Assembly (NCBI GenBank): GCA_028290285.1
Contig: JAQGKD010000059.1
Coordinates: forward strand, 1 to 64,000
Direction of reading: 5' to 3'
From: Hyphomicrobiales bacterium
GTDB lineage: Bacteria > Pseudomonadota > Alphaproteobacteria > Rhizobiales > Beijerinckiaceae
DNA length: 64,000 nt
This document shows, in pieces, positions 34,254 through 43,247 of the stretch (the first letter of the stretch is position 1; every line of letters starts with the position of its first letter). The notes below the pieces were generated by a model that saw only the letters and a list, made by a program, of their open reading frames with translations, was not told the origin of the DNA and did not search any database. The position numbers and the translations under genes were made by a program.

Positions 34254-35219
34254 ATGTCAAAGACACGTAGGCCTGTTCTGCAAGCACTCGCCCTGGCGGC
34301 GACCCTCACCCTGACCGCTTTGCCTGCCGTGGCGCAGATTAAGGTCGTCGCGGGAATCGCAGCCTTCAATGAGGCCCTCCTGCCGGTCTATACGGCGAAG
34401 GAGAAGGATTATTTCGCCGCAGCCGGCATCGTCGTCGAAATGGTCGACTTCAAGGGCGGCGGCCCCGCCGTGCAGGCCCTTGCCGGCGGGAGCATCGACG
34501 TCTGCTTCTGCGCGGCCGATCACGTCATCCGCCTGCGCGCCCGCAAACAGCCCGCGCTGGTGCTCATCGGCCTCGACACGTTCCATTCCTACGCGCTCGT
34601 CGCCAAGGGCAACTCGCCCTACACCGATCTCGCGAGCCTGAAGGGAAAGACCATCGGCATCACCTCGCCGGGAAGTCTCACCGACAATACGATCCGCTAT
34701 TCGATGAAGGAACTCGGCCTCAATCCCGACCGCGACTTCGAGATCACGGGCGCTGGCGGCGGCGCGACCATGCAGGCGGCCATCGACACCGATCGTATCG
34801 CGGCAGGCATGGTCATCCTGACCGACATGGCCAACATGTTCCAGAAGCAGGGCGCCTACAAGATCGTGCAGGATTATCGTGCCCTGCCCTATCCCTCCTT
34901 CGCAGCCATCTCGCTCGAGAGTTTCGTGAAGGACAAGCCGGCGGTCGCCAAGGCCTTCGCCCGTGCGGTTGCAAGAGCCATGGACGATCTGCAGAAGGAC
35001 CCGGAACTCGGCAAGACCGTCCTTACCAAGATGTTCCCGAACTTCACGCCCGAATTGCTCGATCATGTGTCCAAAAGTGCCGTGGCGCGCGCGCCCAGGG
35101 GCGGCATGGTCAGCGCCGAGTCGATCGACAACCTGAACAAGATCGTGCTGGCGACAGACGACACGCTGAAGCCCGTAACCCTCAAAGAAGCTTTCGACCC
35201 ATCCGTCCTGAAGGATTGA
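34254..35219 (+). CDS. NMT1/THI5-like periplasmic substrate-binding protein
   Basis: 321 residues with a signal peptide (LALAATLTLTALPAVAQ). Type II periplasmic binding-protein features include YTAKEKDYFAAAGIVVE, VQALAGGSIDVCFCAADHVI and LKGKTIGITSPGSLTD, as in ABC receptors for sulfonates, nitrate or pyrimidine-like compounds. ATG 34254 has GAGGAG seven bases upstream. No permease or ATPase gene follows; instead a molybdenum hydroxylase operon starts 59 bases later on the same strand. It may deliver the hydroxylase substrate, or act as a sensor. Substrate unknown. Confidence 0.87.
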   Translation: MSKTRRPVLQALALAATLTLTALPAVAQIKVVAGIAAFNEALLPVYTAKEKDYFAAAGIVVEMVDFKGGGPAVQALAGGSIDVCFCAADHVIRLRARKQPALVLIGLDTFHSYALVAKGNSPYTDLASLKGKTIGITSPGSLTDNTIRYSMKELGLNPDRDFEITGAGGGATMQAAIDTDRIAAGMVILTDMANMFQKQGAYKIVQDYRALPYPSFAAISLESFVKDKPAVAKAFARAVARAMDDLQKDPELGKTVLTKMFPNFTPELLDHVSKSAVARAPRGGMVSAESIDNLNKIVLATDDTLKPVTLKEAFDPSVLKD

Positions 35220-35278
35220 TCAATGAACGGCGCGCGAACGGACACGCGCTCGCGCGCCATCGAAGTCGAAAGGTTGCC

Positions 35279-37651
35279 ATGACCGACACGCCTACACAGG
35301 ACGATCCGCATCTGCGCTGGATCGGCCGCAATGCGCCGCGCGTCGAGGACGACGTGTTGCTGCGCGGCGGTGCGACTTTCCTCGACGACATTGCGATGCC
35401 CGGCGCGCTGGAGGCCACCTTTGTGCGCAGCCCGGTGGCGCACGGCCGCATCCGGGGCATGAGCCTCGAGGCTGCGCGCGCGCTTTCCGGTGTCCATGCC
35501 GTGCTCACCTTCGCCGACCTGCGCCCCACCCTCACCTGCGACCGCATTCCGCTGGCGCTTCCAGCGGGCGGGCTGCGGTTCGATGTCGACCCGCCCTGCC
35601 TTGCTATCGGCGAGGTCTGCTATGTCGGCGAACCCGTCGTGCTCATCTTGGCCACGTCGCGGCGAATCGCGGAAGATGCGGCGGCTTTGGTCGAACTCGA
35701 TATCGAAACCTTGATCCCGGTCGTTGATCCCGTCGCGGGGCTGGAGCTTGGCTCACCAAAGGCGCGGCTCGACACGCCCGACAATCTCGTCGCTCGCACA
35801 AAGGTCGATTACGGCGACATCGACGGCGCTTTCGCCGGGGCGGCCCATGTCCATCACGAAACATTCCACCTCAACAAGGGCGGCGGGCACCCCATGGAGC
35901 CGCGCGGCGTGTTGGCGCGTTACGACGACCTCGAAGACCGGCTCACAGTCTGGGATTCGACGCAGATGCCCCATCGCGCCAAAGCCATGCTGGTCGCGTC
36001 GCTCGGCCTAACCGAGCATCAGGTGCGGGTCGTGACGCCCGAGGTCGGCGGCGGTTTCGGCACAAAGGCCGTTTTCCATCCTGAAGAACTCGCGATACCG
36101 GCGGCCTCCCTGCTGCTCAAGCGCCCGATCAAATGGGTCGAGGATCGCTTCGAGAGTTTCACCGCCAGCATCGGCGAGCGCGATCAGGTCTGGAGCGTCG
36201 AAGCCGCCTTCGAGGCTGACGGGCGCCTGCGCGGCATCCGTGGCCTGCTCCGCTACGACCATGGTGCAGCAACCCCCTACGGCATCGCCCTGCCCTTCAA
36301 CGCCGCGACCAATCTGATCGGCCCCTATGTCCTGCCCGCCTACCGCATGGACATAGATCTCTGCCTGACCAACAAGACGCCCGCAGCGCCGACACGTGGC
36401 GCTGGCCGTCCGCAAGGCACCTTCGTCATGGAACGCCTGCTCGACCGCGCGGCTGCTGCTTTGGGCATCGGGCGCGACGAGATCCGCCGCCGCAACATGA
36501 TAGCCCCCGCGCAGATGCCCTACACGATCCCGGTCAAGCAGCGCGACGGCAGTATGATGGTCTATGACAGCGGCGATTATCCGCAATGCCAGAGCAAGGC
36601 ACTGGAAGTCGCCGGATGGCTGGATTTCCCAGCGCGTCAGGCCCAGGCGCGCGCGGAGGGCCGCTTCATCGGCCTCGGCCTCGCCAATTACGTCGAAGCC
36701 ACGGGGCGCGGCCCCTTCGAGAGCGTCGGCATCAGCATCGGCCCGTCAGGCAAGGTCGTCGTGACGAGCGGCGCGACGGCACAAGGCCAGGGCGTGAAGA
36801 CCATGCTGGCCCAGGTTGTGGCCGACGTGCTCGGTCTCGACCCCACAGCCATCCATGTCGTCGTCGGCGACACGGCCGCGACAGCCTCGGGCCTCGGCGC
36901 CTATGCGAGCCGTCAGGCCGTGACGGCGGGCAACGCCGCCTTTGCGGCCGCGACCCTGCTGGTCGATAAAGCACGGAAAGCCGCCGCTGAATTGCTCGAA
37001 GCTTCGGAGGCCGATGTCGAAATCCACAACGGCATGCTGCAGGTGAAAGGCGTGCCAGGGCATGGCCGCAGCCTCACCCAGATCGCACGCGCACTGGCTG
37101 GCACACCGGGCTTCGCACTGCCCGGCAACCTGCCGCCGGGCCTGTCAGCTGCAAGCGATTTCATGACCTCGGGCCTGAGCTACACCAACGGTTGCCACCT
37201 CGCCGAAGTCGAGGTCGATCCCGAAACCGGCGGCGTGAAACTCAACCGCTATGTCGTGGTCCACGATTGCGGACGCATGATCAATCCGATGATGGTCGAA
37301 GGCCAAATTCTGGGCGGCGTGGTGCACGGCATCGGAATGACACTGTTCGAGTGGATGCGCTACGATGCCGAGGGACAACCGCTCACGGTCACCTTCGCCG
37401 ATTACCTACTGCCGACCTCGGACGTCGTGCCGCGCATCGAGATCCATCATCTGGAATCGCCGACACCGCTGAACCCCCTCGGCATCAAGGGCGCGGCGGA
37501 AAGCGGCACCATCGGCGCACCATCCGCGATCGTCTCGGGCATCGAGGATGCGCTGCGTCACCTTGACATCCGTATCGACACCCTGCCGCTGACGCCCCCG
37601 CAATTGCGCCGCCACGTGCGAGCCTCCAGCCACGACGGAGCGCGCGCATGA
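35279..37651 (+). CDS. Xanthine dehydrogenase family protein, molybdopterin-binding large subunit
   Basis: 790 residues, CoxL/XdhB-like. It starts near RWIGRNAPRVEDDVLLRGGATFLDDI, has the molybdopterin motif GGGFGTK, and the loop APTRGAGRPQG where form II CoxL proteins have AYRGAGR. The presence of RGAGR rather than the form I VAYRCSFR motif argues against carbon monoxide as substrate. The terminal region has NPLGIKGAAESGTIGAPSA, where the Glu base is found. Gene order large-medium-small differs from the coxMSL order. ATG 35279 has AAAGG upstream. The next gene overlaps (ATGA). Substrate unknown, perhaps an N-heterocycle or aldehyde. Confidence 0.92.
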   Translation: MTDTPTQDDPHLRWIGRNAPRVEDDVLLRGGATFLDDIAMPGALEATFVRSPVAHGRIRGMSLEAARALSGVHAVLTFADLRPTLTCDRIPLALPAGGLRFDVDPPCLAIGEVCYVGEPVVLILATSRRIAEDAAALVELDIETLIPVVDPVAGLELGSPKARLDTPDNLVARTKVDYGDIDGAFAGAAHVHHETFHLNKGGGHPMEPRGVLARYDDLEDRLTVWDSTQMPHRAKAMLVASLGLTEHQVRVVTPEVGGGFGTKAVFHPEELAIPAASLLLKRPIKWVEDRFESFTASIGERDQVWSVEAAFEADGRLRGIRGLLRYDHGAATPYGIALPFNAATNLIGPYVLPAYRMDIDLCLTNKTPAAPTRGAGRPQGTFVMERLLDRAAAALGIGRDEIRRRNMIAPAQMPYTIPVKQRDGSMMVYDSGDYPQCQSKALEVAGWLDFPARQAQARAEGRFIGLGLANYVEATGRGPFESVGISIGPSGKVVVTSGATAQGQGVKTMLAQVVADVLGLDPTAIHVVVGDTAATASGLGAYASRQAVTAGNAAFAAATLLVDKARKAAAELLEASEADVEIHNGMLQVKGVPGHGRSLTQIARALAGTPGFALPGNLPPGLSAASDFMTSGLSYTNGCHLAEVEVDPETGGVKLNRYVVVHDCGRMINPMMVEGQILGGVVHGIGMTLFEWMRYDAEGQPLTVTFADYLLPTSDVVPRIEIHHLESPTPLNPLGIKGAAESGTIGAPSAIVSGIEDALRHLDIRIDTLPLTPPQLRRHVRASSHDGARA

Positions 37652-38523
37652 AGGCACCGGCTTTTCGCTATCACGCGCCGCGCACCATCGCGGACGCCAT
37701 CGCGCTCATGAGCCATCTCGCGAATGCGCGCGTACTCGCGGGCGGGCAGTCGCTCATGCCGATGATGAACCTGCGCGTCGCGGGTCCCGATCATCTCGTC
37801 GATCTCGGCCGCATCGCAGAACTGAGCGGGATCGAGGAGGACGAACGAGGCCTCTCGATCGGCGCCATGACCAGCCAGCGCACGATTGAAAAATCGACGC
37901 TTGTGGCCGCCGCCTGTCCGCTGTTGGCGGAAGCCATCGCCCATGTCGGTCACCAGCAAACGCGCAATCGCGGCACCATAGGCGGCAGCCTTTGCCACCT
38001 CGATCCCGGCGCGGAATTGCCCGTTGTGGCAGCGGCTCTCGATGCAGTACTCACCGTCGCCGGCCCGCGCGGATCGCGACAGATCGCCTTCCGCGACTTC
38101 CCAGCCGACTACCTGACCTCGAGCCTGGAAGCCGACGAAATCCTCACGCGCATCCATATCCCGCGCCAGCCGCCGCGCACGGGCGCGGCCTTCCTCGAAT
38201 TCAATCGCCGTCCGGCCGATTTCGCGATCCTGTCGGTGGCCACCACGCTGACCATCGACGCGTCCGGTCACATCGCGGGCGCGGCCATCGCCATCGGTGG
38301 CGCATCTTTCAAACCCATTCGGCTGGACCATGCGGAAGCAACGCTCGCAGACCGGTTGCCGGATGCCGCAGCCTTCGCAGAGGCAGCAGCCATTGCAGCC
38401 TCGCTCCCCTGCGACGGCGACGACCTTTATCCCGCAGCCTATCGTCAGGATCTCTGCGCCGTCCTCGTCCGGCGCGCCCTGACCAGTGCGGCCCTGCGCG
38501 CCGGGGAGAATGACCATGTTTGA
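37648..38523 (+). CDS. Xanthine dehydrogenase family protein, FAD-binding medium subunit
   Basis: 291 residues of CoxM type. Both FAD loops are clear: VLAGGQSLMPMMNLR and RNRGTIGGSLCHLDP. It passes electrons from the Fe-S subunit to the acceptor. Start ATG overlaps the large-subunit stop by four bases, and its end overlaps the small-subunit start by eight bases, so the three subunits are made in fixed ratio. Confidence 0.93.
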   Translation: MKAPAFRYHAPRTIADAIALMSHLANARVLAGGQSLMPMMNLRVAGPDHLVDLGRIAELSGIEEDERGLSIGAMTSQRTIEKSTLVAAACPLLAEAIAHVGHQQTRNRGTIGGSLCHLDPGAELPVVAAALDAVLTVAGPRGSRQIAFRDFPADYLTSSLEADEILTRIHIPRQPPRTGAAFLEFNRRPADFAILSVATTLTIDASGHIAGAAIAIGGASFKPIRLDHAEATLADRLPDAAAFAEAAAIAASLPCDGDDLYPAAYRQDLCAVLVRRALTSAALRAGENDHV

Positions 38524-39016
38524 CGCGCATGAGGTCACCCTGACCGTCAATGGCAAGCCCGTGCAAGCGACCGTGGATGCGCGCATGAACCTCGCAGACT
38601 TCCTGCGGCACGACCTGCGGCTCACAGGCACCCACGTCGGCTGCGAGCACGGTGTCTGCGGTGCATGCACTGTGCTCGTCGATGGCGCCAGCGTGCGCGC
38701 CTGCCTGATGCTCGCGGTGCAGGCCGATGGACGCAGCGTCGAGACCATCGAGAGCATGGCGGATGGCAAGATCCTGCATCCGATCCAGGCCGCGCTCGCG
38801 CGCCATCACGGCCTGCAATGCGGTTATTGCACGCCCGGCGTCGTCATGACCTTGCGCGAACTCGACCGTGATCGCGACGGACGCGCGCTCGGCGAGGACG
38901 AAATCCGCGCCGCCCTCTCCGGGAATCTGTGCCGCTGCACCGGTTACCAAGGCATGGTGGATGCAGTGCTTGAACTGTTCGGCGCGAATGTGGGGCACCT
39001 GCCGACGCACGATTGA
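38516..39016 (+). CDS. Xanthine dehydrogenase family protein, 2Fe-2S small subunit
   Basis: 166 residues of CoxS type. The plant-ferredoxin-like cluster ligands lie in GCEHGVCGACTVLVDG plus the Cys of VRACLML. The second cluster ligands lie in QCGYCTPGVVM and NLCRCTGYQGMV. ATG 38516 follows GGGGAG with seven bases; ATG 38510 adds two residues. It ends the operon, which closes with a hairpin terminator. Electron transfer route: molybdopterin, two 2Fe-2S clusters, FAD. Confidence 0.94.
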   Translation: MFDAHEVTLTVNGKPVQATVDARMNLADFLRHDLRLTGTHVGCEHGVCGACTVLVDGASVRACLMLAVQADGRSVETIESMADGKILHPIQAALARHHGLQCGYCTPGVVMTLRELDRDRDGRALGEDEIRAALSGNLCRCTGYQGMVDAVLELFGANVGHLPTHD

Positions 39017-39024
39017 ACGCGCTG

Positions 39025-39061
39025 CACGCCGGGCCGGGTGGCGAACCCGGCGTGAGCTTTT
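39025..39061 (+). terminator. Terminator of the molybdenum hydroxylase operon
   Basis: CACGCCGGG (39025-39033) pairs perfectly with CCCGGCGTG (39046-39054), 12-base loop, followed by AGCTTTT. It lies eight bases after the small-subunit stop. Confidence 0.7.
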
Positions 39062-39064
39062 CAG

Positions 39065-39226
39065 TCAGTAGCAGCGCGGGTCGACATTCCCCCGCTCGGA
39101 ACAAACGAACTCGTTGTTGCGGTCGCCGATTGCGCGTGCAGCGGTCGATCCAAGATGCACGATCATCGTGCCTAAGATAAGGGCTATCGAGAGCCTCCTC
39201 GTGAACTTACTCAACATCTGCTTCAT
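39065..39226 (-). CDS. Tiny exported-peptide candidate, 53 residues
   Basis: The frame encodes a basic start (MKQMLSKFTRRL), a hydrophobic core (SIALILGTMIVHLG) and a signal-peptidase-like end STAARA. The mature part would be about 21 residues, IGDRNNEFVCSERGNVDPRC plus a final Tyr, with two cysteines. AATTGAGG lies directly before ATG 39226 and nine bases before a second in-frame ATG 39217, which is therefore the likelier start. It begins two bases after the stop of the 71-residue frame upstream, suggesting translational coupling. Function unknown; the shape is that of a small secreted, possibly disulfide-bonded peptide. Confidence 0.45.
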   Translation of the reverse strand: MKQMLSKFTRRLSIALILGTMIVHLGSTAARAIGDRNNEFVCSERGNVDPRCY

Positions 39227-39228
39227 CC

Positions 39229-39444
39229 TCAATTGCATGAGATCGGGATGGGAAGACGACGAACCAGCGGGAGCTCGAACTTACGCGGCACGACGTCATA
39301 TTTTCGTGAGGCGGGCCCTTGCGCATCTTGCGCTCGCTGCAAGCTGAACTCGCAAACAAGCAAGGGCGAGCCATCGGTCCCCCGCACGTTTGTGATTGGT
39401 ACAATTGCAGCCGCAGCAAATGGTATCAGTGCTGAGCGTAGCAT
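39229..39444 (-). CDS. Small exported protein candidate, 71 residues
   Basis: ATG 39444 has GGAGG six bases upstream, a strong ribosome site. The start MLRSALIPFAAAAIVPITNVRG looks like a short signal peptide or anchor. The rest is basic, with two cysteines (PLLVCEF and the terminal ISCN). It sits 15 bases after the DUF1330 gene stop on the same strand and is followed at two bases by the 53-residue peptide frame. I do not recognise it. Weak coding length limits confidence; TTG 39450 is an alternative start. Confidence 0.42.
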   Translation of the reverse strand: MLRSALIPFAAAAIVPITNVRGTDGSPLLVCEFSLQRAQDAQGPASRKYDVVPRKFELPLVRRLPIPISCN

Positions 39445-39459
39445 CGCCAACCTCCAGCT

Positions 39460-39789
39460 TCATGCTCCCTTGCGGAGATAGGGAATCGTTCCGGCCAGAT
39501 CTGTATCGTCGATCAGTTGGAACCGGCTCACGCTCCCCTGCTGCCGAGCAACCGCAAAAGGCGCGTAGCCGGGATCCGCGAGAAAAGCCTCCACGGCCCC
39601 CGGTGTTGGAAACGCCAGGAGAGCAACGAGGCTCGTCTCTAGGGGCTTGCCCTCCAGCGTCCTGACATTTCCGCTGCGCGCGAGATACTTTCCGCCGTGC
39701 TTGTGCACGAGCTCATGGACGGAGGCCGCGTATGCCGGGATCCAGCTCGGCTCTGTCACCTTGATGTCGGCGATCATGTAGACGGTCAT
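39460..39789 (-). CDS. DUF1330 family protein
   Basis: 109 residues with a ferredoxin-like dimeric alpha/beta-barrel pattern. MTVYMIADIKVTEPSWIPAYAASV, GGKYLARSGNVRTLEG and the late LAFPTPGAVEAFLADPGYAP are typical DUF1330 blocks. Function is unknown; relatives resemble antibiotic-biosynthesis monooxygenases. ATG 39789 has AAGGAG eight bases upstream. Divergent from the HxlR regulator gene 181 bases away, which may control it, and followed on the same strand by two small exported-protein candidates. Confidence 0.88.
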   Translation of the reverse strand: MTVYMIADIKVTEPSWIPAYAASVHELVHKHGGKYLARSGNVRTLEGKPLETSLVALLAFPTPGAVEAFLADPGYAPFAVARQQGSVSRFQLIDDTDLAGTIPYLRKGA

Positions 39790-39970
39790 GGCATTAGCTC
39801 CTTGGTCTGCTGTGCGGCGCCGGTTGACCCAGCACCCGACAGCAGCCTGCCAGCTCACGGCCGGAGCCCGCCAGTCCGCGATCTGTACCGGACCGGTCCT
39901 CTTTCTGTACTGGCTGCGGGACGAGTGCCGCCGTAAGCTCCTGACGATCCGAGCCGTTTGGGAGGTTGAA

Positions 39971-40675
39971 ATGACCCAGCCTGGCTATAAGCAATTCTGC
40001 CCGGTCGCCATGGCCGCGGAGGTGCTGTGCACGCGATGGACCGTGGTATTGCTTCGCGAATTGATGGCGGGTTCGACGCGCTTCAACGACCTGCGCCGCG
40101 GTGTTCCGAAAATGTCACCGACGCTGCTTTCGCAAAGGCTCAAGGAGCTGGAGGCGTCCGGCATAATCGAGCGTCGGGAACTCCCATCGGAGAAGGGCAT
40201 CTTCGAATATCACATGACCGAGTCCGGCAAGGAACTGCGACCGGTGATCGAAGCGATGGGCGCGTGGGGCCAGAAATGGATCGAGGCGCGGGTATCGCTG
40301 AAGAACCTCGATCCATCGCTGCTCATGTGGGACATGCGCCGCAACCTCGACCCTTCTCCTCTACCCCGCAGGCGCACGGTGATACAGTTTCAATATCCCG
40401 AGCTCCCGATTTCGAAACGGTCCTACTGGCTCGTTGTCGAACCGCAAGGCGACATCGATCTCTGCTCGTCCGATCCTGGCTTCGACGTCGATCTCTATGT
40501 CTCCACCGATCTGCGGACCATGACAGCCATCTGGATGGGCCTCACGACGGTTTCAAAAGAAAGCGACAAGATCGCATTCACGGGCGCGCACGACATCGCA
40601 AGCCAGATGCAGACGTGGCTCGGCCTCAGCCCATTTGCCACGCTCCAGAACCGCGTTTCGGACGGTGTGGGTTGA
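39971..40675 (+). CDS. HxlR family transcriptional regulator with a C-terminal extra domain
   Basis: 234 residues, about twice the length of simple HxlR proteins. The N-terminal winged-helix domain (residues ~8-105) has FCPVAMAAEVLCTRWTVVLL, FNDLRRGVPKMSPTLLSQRLKELE and YHMTESGKELRPVIEAMG. The conserved Cys of the CPV motif, often a redox or aldehyde sensor, is present. The C-terminal ~110 residues resemble a lipid-binding SCP2-like fold (YPELPISKRSYWLVVEPQGD) seen in some long HxlR proteins. ATG 39971 has GGAGG five bases upstream. Divergent to DUF1330, its likely target. Confidence 0.87.
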   Translation: MTQPGYKQFCPVAMAAEVLCTRWTVVLLRELMAGSTRFNDLRRGVPKMSPTLLSQRLKELEASGIIERRELPSEKGIFEYHMTESGKELRPVIEAMGAWGQKWIEARVSLKNLDPSLLMWDMRRNLDPSPLPRRRTVIQFQYPELPISKRSYWLVVEPQGDIDLCSSDPGFDVDLYVSTDLRTMTAIWMGLTTVSKESDKIAFTGAHDIASQMQTWLGLSPFATLQNRVSDGVG

Positions 40676-40683
40676 GCGGGCAG

Positions 40684-41763
40684 CTAATCCGACAGCAATT
40701 GCCGTGGAGCGCCCGAGGAGCCGGAGGAGATCGTCGGCCCAAAAGCTCCCGACATGGGAAGGATGCCTCGAAGCCGTGGCATGACGTGTTCGGCGAACAA
40801 TCGAACCGACGTCGTCAGCTCGTCCAAGTTCTGGTCCCCGAACGCGAACTGCCCAACGAGATAGTTGCAGCGGGATGTTCCGAGTTGGTCCGCGCAGAGA
40901 CGTGCAACTGTTTCCGGCGATCCGGCAATGCCTTTGCCCTGCCCCTCCAGTGCCTCCCAGGTGGCTGGCCTCGGATGCTTGGCCGTGCTGCCCAGTGTCC
41001 GGGCCAGGTGCGTGAAGCTCTCATGCCAATGCGGATAGGCTCGACGTGCGAGAGCCTGCGCCTCATGGTCGGAGCTGGCAACGACGATGAAGCGTCCGAG
41101 CCCTAGAAGAGGCTCCTTGCCGGGAGGAACTTCGCGGCATGCGCCCAGGTAAGCATCTGTGCAGATGCGCGCTTCCTCGGCCGTGTCGAGATTGATCGTC
41201 TGCCATCCGCGTCGCGCCGCCCTCTCGGCGCTTTCGGGCGTATGAACGCCATACCAGACCGGCGGTCCGGGACGCTGGAACGCTGGGATTTTCAGCTCGA
41301 TTTTTTGAAATGGTGGCTGCTGGTCCGATGCAATGAAGACACCGCTCTCGATCGCGCTGAGAACCGCCGGCAGGGTACGCTGAAAGATGGCTTCCGTCTC
41401 ATGCGGGTCAACACCGAAATACGCGATCTCCACCGGCGACGACCCGCGGCCGAAGCCAACGTCCAGACGACCTTGGCTCAGTTGGTCGAGCATGCAGATT
41501 TCCTGAACCAGCCTCAACGGATGGTACAGGGGCAGTGCGTACACCATGGGACCGAACCGCAGCCTTTTGGTGCGTTGCGCCACGGCTGCGAGAAAGACGT
41601 TGGGCGATGGCGCCATCCCGAGCGTCGTCCCGTGATGCTCGGCTATGTGATAGCAATGGAACTCGTACCTGTCATAAAGCTCGATAAGCGTTAGCCGGTC
41701 ACTGAAGAATTGGTGAGCCGGAATGGCCGAATTGTCGAGATGGTCGAAAATGCCAAACTTCAT
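40684..41763 (-). CDS. LLM class flavin-dependent oxidoreductase
   Basis: 359 residues of the luciferase-like family. MKFGIFDHLDNSAIPAHQFFSDRL, HIAEHHGTTLGMAPSPNVFLAAVAQ, and VQEICMLDQLSQGRLDVGFGRGSSP are typical blocks; the GRG loop contacts FMN. It probably oxidises an organic substrate with reduced flavin. It lies 217 bases downstream of a Bug receptor gene on the same strand, probably one transcript, suggesting import and oxidation of the same compound. It converges on the HxlR gene with an eight-base gap. Confidence 0.88.
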   Translation of the reverse strand: MKFGIFDHLDNSAIPAHQFFSDRLTLIELYDRYEFHCYHIAEHHGTTLGMAPSPNVFLAAVAQRTKRLRFGPMVYALPLYHPLRLVQEICMLDQLSQGRLDVGFGRGSSPVEIAYFGVDPHETEAIFQRTLPAVLSAIESGVFIASDQQPPFQKIELKIPAFQRPGPPVWYGVHTPESAERAARRGWQTINLDTAEEARICTDAYLGACREVPPGKEPLLGLGRFIVVASSDHEAQALARRAYPHWHESFTHLARTLGSTAKHPRPATWEALEGQGKGIAGSPETVARLCADQLGTSRCNYLVGQFAFGDQNLDELTTSVRLFAEHVMPRLRGILPMSGAFGPTISSGSSGAPRQLLSD

Positions 41764-41980
41764 GGGTCCGCTCGCCTGTCCTGTTCGTGCAACATCAATG
41801 AGTGCCTGTCGCGCCCGGGCGTATCCTGAAAGACGTCGGACGCAATGGTTGCTCGCGAATGCGGCGATTTCATCCCACCTGCTCTCTGCGCCGGTGCAAG
41901 GCCGCGCAGAGCTTGCGTGACCCGGGGCGCGCCGTTGACCAAGGCCGGCAGCGCCCCCCGGCAATCCTACGCCCCGCGTT

Positions 41981-43009
41981 CTATTTCCGCTCGATGCCCA
42001 AAATGTCCTGCGTTCGTCTGATGACATCTTTCGGCGTGTTGTAAGCCTCGGCCACCAAGGCGGAGATGCGATCGTATTTCATCGGCTGGCTCTCCAGGTT
42101 TACGTTTTTCGTGTCTTCGATGAAGAGCGGATCGGTGACCATCTTGTCAAAAGCGTTTCTGAGGATTGCCACCCTGTCCTCGGGTGTGTTCGGAGGAGCC
42201 ATGATGGGCGCACCATAGGCCCAGAGCGCGAAGACCAGGGACAGGATCTGACGGGACGCCTGATCAGGCGCGAGGTCGAAGATGTTGGGAATGCTCGCCG
42301 GCAGGTCCGGATGCTTCTCCAGCCCGGTTTGCAGCACAACGTGGAAACCGCCGTTCTTGAACGAGTCCATAAGTGTTGTTTTGATGAACGAGACCTGGAG
42401 GCCGCAGAATCCGTCGACTTCCTTGTTTTCCGCGGCGAGCCGGACTTCGTTCAAGCCGGGGTATCCCACCACGACCTTCATATTCAGGCCCAGGATGTTT
42501 TCGACCACCTTGGACGCGACCGCCGAACCCGACAGAAGGCCGGTCGCCCCGACCGTGACCGGCACCCGCTTCAGATCTTCAAGGTTTTTCACTTTGTCTG
42601 TCCAGAAGGCGCAAGTACTCACCTCTGTGTTCATGCTGCCGATCCAGTTGAACTGGCGGGCGTCGAACTTGGCCAGTTCCGGATTGATCAGCGGTTCGAT
42701 GGTGTTCGACGGATTGATGAGAGCCAGCGTCAATCCATCGGCGGTTGCTGCTTTTGCCGCATAGGATGTAGCTGTCAGGCCACCTGCGCCGGGCATATTG
42801 AAGACCACCACAGTGGGGTTGCCCGGCATGTGGCGGCCAAGATGACGCGACGCCAGCCGCGCATAATTGTCAAATGTGCTGCCCGGCGGGTAACCGACGA
42901 CCAGGCGGACTGTCTTTCCGGCATAGAAGCTGGAAGTGGCTGGCTGTGCCTGCGCAACGATCGCTCCGAAACATAAGAGGGGAAACAGCGCAACGCCCAA
43001 CGTCGCCAT
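41981..43009 (-). CDS. Tripartite tricarboxylate transporter substrate-binding protein (Bug/TctC family)
   Basis: 342 residues. The signal peptide ends near AQAQ (residue ~22). Then FYAGKTVRLVVGYPPGSTFDNYARL and NMPGAGGLTATSYAAKAATADG show the Bug ligand loops. It is a periplasmic receptor for an unknown carboxylate or related compound. ATG 43009 has no obvious ribosome site. It leads a probable two-gene operon with the LLM oxidoreductase; no membrane subunits are adjacent. Confidence 0.9.
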   Translation of the reverse strand: MATLGVALFPLLCFGAIVAQAQPATSSFYAGKTVRLVVGYPPGSTFDNYARLASRHLGRHMPGNPTVVVFNMPGAGGLTATSYAAKAATADGLTLALINPSNTIEPLINPELAKFDARQFNWIGSMNTEVSTCAFWTDKVKNLEDLKRVPVTVGATGLLSGSAVASKVVENILGLNMKVVVGYPGLNEVRLAAENKEVDGFCGLQVSFIKTTLMDSFKNGGFHVVLQTGLEKHPDLPASIPNIFDLAPDQASRQILSLVFALWAYGAPIMAPPNTPEDRVAILRNAFDKMVTDPLFIEDTKNVNLESQPMKYDRISALVAEAYNTPKDVIRRTQDILGIERK

Positions 43010-43247
43010 TAAGCCGAACGCGGACGGTTTGCGCGGCCTCTCGGAAGACGGGTGGGGTGATGGATCGGTTGACCCGCGTTCAATGCACTTGCTCTGAATG
43101 TATGGGCATTTCCGCTTCCCTCGTAGCGCCGGGGATCCGCAAGATAACTGCTGTTATCGCTGCCTTGGATCCGCTGACGAACCGTCGATGTCTGTTGCGA
43201 CTTTTTTTCATTCCGTGTCAGCGCGCTTGGCCCAGCACGGTCATCAA

